This document shows, in pieces, positions 5,731 through 6,371 of a stretch of DNA of 6,371 nt. The DNA is from Candidatus Odyssella thessalonicensis (GTDB taxonomy: Bacteria > Pseudomonadota > Alphaproteobacteria > Bin65): assembly GCA_005240015.1 (NCBI GenBank), contig SBBV01000517.1, positions 1 through 6,371 on the forward strand, read 5' to 3'. The notes below the pieces were generated by a model that made no database searches, was not told where the DNA came from, and worked only from the letters and a program-made list of their open reading frames with translations. The translations under genes were made by a program, and so were the position numbers. Each line of letters opens with the position of its first letter. Within the stretch, counting starts at the first letter, position 1.

Positions 5731-6102
5731 ATGCCCCGCCTCGCCATCTCTGCGCTTGCCGCGACGCTCGCCGTGCTTTCCGCCTGCGGCGGCGGACGCC
5801 CGCAAAGCATCAATCCGTTCTCCCGCCTCTCCGCCACCGAGAGCCACTGCCGCGCGGCGCTCGACCATCTCGTCGCGCGCGAACCGGAGAAAGTGAAGAT
5901 CTCGCTCGAGGACGTGAACGAGCGGCCACGCGACAATCATCGGGCTGTCACCATCGTCTACGTGCAGGGCGAATCGCGCCGCCTCTTCACCTGCCTCTAC
6001 GAGCCCGACCAGCCCAACCGCATCGTCGCCGGCTCCTATCGTGGCCAGGGGCTGACGCCGGCGCAGCTGCAAGAGGTCAACGCCGCCGCCGCGCGGCGAT
6101 GA
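5731..6102 (+). CDS. Small predicted lipoprotein, unknown function
   Basis: This 123-residue protein starts with a lipoprotein signal peptide: Met-Pro-Arg, a hydrophobic stretch (LAISALAATLAVL) and the lipobox LSAC with the acceptor Cys at 19, followed by GGGRPQ. The mature part would be about 105 residues, exported and lipid-anchored to the inner or outer membrane. It contains two further cysteines (C40 in ESHCRAAL and C88 in LFTCLYEP) that could form a disulfide in the periplasm, and a pattern of an Ala-rich helix followed by likely beta strands (HRAVTIVYVQG, RRLFTCLYE, RIVAGSYRG) and a C-terminal helix (TPAQLQEVNAAA). I do not recognise a family. The TGA overlaps the ATG of the HD-domain gene (ATGA, 6099-6102), so the two are probably translated from one message, but nothing visible links their functions. 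Confidence 0.85.
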   Translation: MPRLAISALAATLAVLSACGGGRPQSINPFSRLSATESHCRAALDHLVAREPEKVKISLEDVNERPRDNHRAVTIVYVQGESRRLFTCLYEPDQPNRIVAGSYRGQGLTPAQLQEVNAAAARR

Positions 6103-6371
6103 GCGAGGTCACCGAAGCTCTGGTCGCGCGCGCCCGCGCGATCTCCGAAAGCGCGCATGCCGGCCAGGTCGACAAGGCCGGAGCGCCGTATTTCTCGCAC
6201 CCCGCGCGCATCGCGGCGTCGCTCGCCGACCCCGCCGCGCGCTGCGTCGGCTACCTGCACGACGTGGTCGAGGATTGCCCGGGCTGGACGCTCGCGCGCC
6301 TCGCCGCCGAGGGCATGCCGCCCGAAGTCGTCGCCGCCGTCGACGCGCTCACCAAGCGCGCAGGCGAAGAC
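6099..6371 (+). CDS. HD-domain phosphohydrolase, SpoT/MESH1-like (ppGpp hydrolase type), cut by right edge
   Basis: Ninety-one residues are visible before the window ends. They follow the N-terminal hydrolase domain of RelA/SpoT proteins and stand-alone small alarmone hydrolases: AHAGQVDKAGAPYFSHPARIA (19-39) with the metal-ligand His at 34, YLHDVVED (52-59) with the H54-D55 metal pair and the E58-D59 catalytic pair, and ALTKRAGED (83-91). Such enzymes use Mn2+ to remove the 3'-pyrophosphate of (p)ppGpp; some relatives act on other nucleotides. The domain starts at residue 1, with no extra N-terminal region. Whether synthetase, TGS and ACT domains follow cannot be seen; full SpoT proteins usually have a slightly longer lead-in, so a small single-domain enzyme is more likely. 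Translation probably depends on the lipoprotein gene through the ATGA overlap. Confidence 0.87.
   Translation, partial: MSEVTEALVARARAISESAHAGQVDKAGAPYFSHPARIAASLADPAARCVGYLHDVVEDCPGWTLARLAAEGMPPEVVAAVDALTKRAGED

Overview
The window is a dense stretch of bacterial chromosome that is about two-thirds G+C by eye. Codon use is strongly GC-ending, genes are closely packed, and protein families are typical of soil or aquatic Alphaproteobacteria (Rhizobiales/Rhodospirillales-like). That placement is an inference from composition and gene content. I see no tRNA, rRNA, CRISPR array, insertion sequence or phage gene.

Layout. (1) Positions 3-1695, plus strand: the C-terminal part of an AMP-forming acyl-CoA synthetase (cut by the left edge), followed after 40 bp by a 270-residue protein with two ExxH motifs that looks like a ferritin-fold diiron protein. 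(2) 1717-2082, minus strand: a small four-helix membrane protein of unknown function, convergent with the previous gene and divergent from the next. (3) 2244-4626, plus strand: a tight cassette with overlapping stop and start codons. It encodes a 4,5-dihydroxyphthalate decarboxylase-like (Pht5-like) protein, a 132-residue DUF6508-like protein and a gentisate/salicylate dioxygenase-like bicupin. (4) 4708-5589: a sterol desaturase/fatty acid hydroxylase superfamily membrane protein with a full set of histidine boxes. (5) 5731 to the right edge: a small lipoprotein whose stop overlaps the start of an HD-domain protein of the SpoT/MESH1 (ppGpp hydrolase) type, cut by the right edge.

How they may work together. 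The ligase, the possible diiron oxygenase, the decarboxylase-like protein and the ring-cleavage-type bicupin together suggest breakdown of an aromatic carboxylic acid: activation or oxygenation, decarboxylation, then extradiol-type ring opening. The substrate cannot be read from the sequence. The bicupin departs from textbook gentisate dioxygenases in its metal-site motifs. The diiron-like and DUF6508-like proteins have no role I recognise in a described pathway. The hydroxylase, lipoprotein and HD protein look unrelated to this module.

The intergenic stretches are all short (under 170 bp). Three contain inverted repeats, two 5-6 bp hairpins side by side in the 2083-2243 leader, an 8-bp perfect hairpin at 5656-5677, and a REP-like palindrome near 5595-5620. 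I found no convincing promoter or T-tailed terminator.
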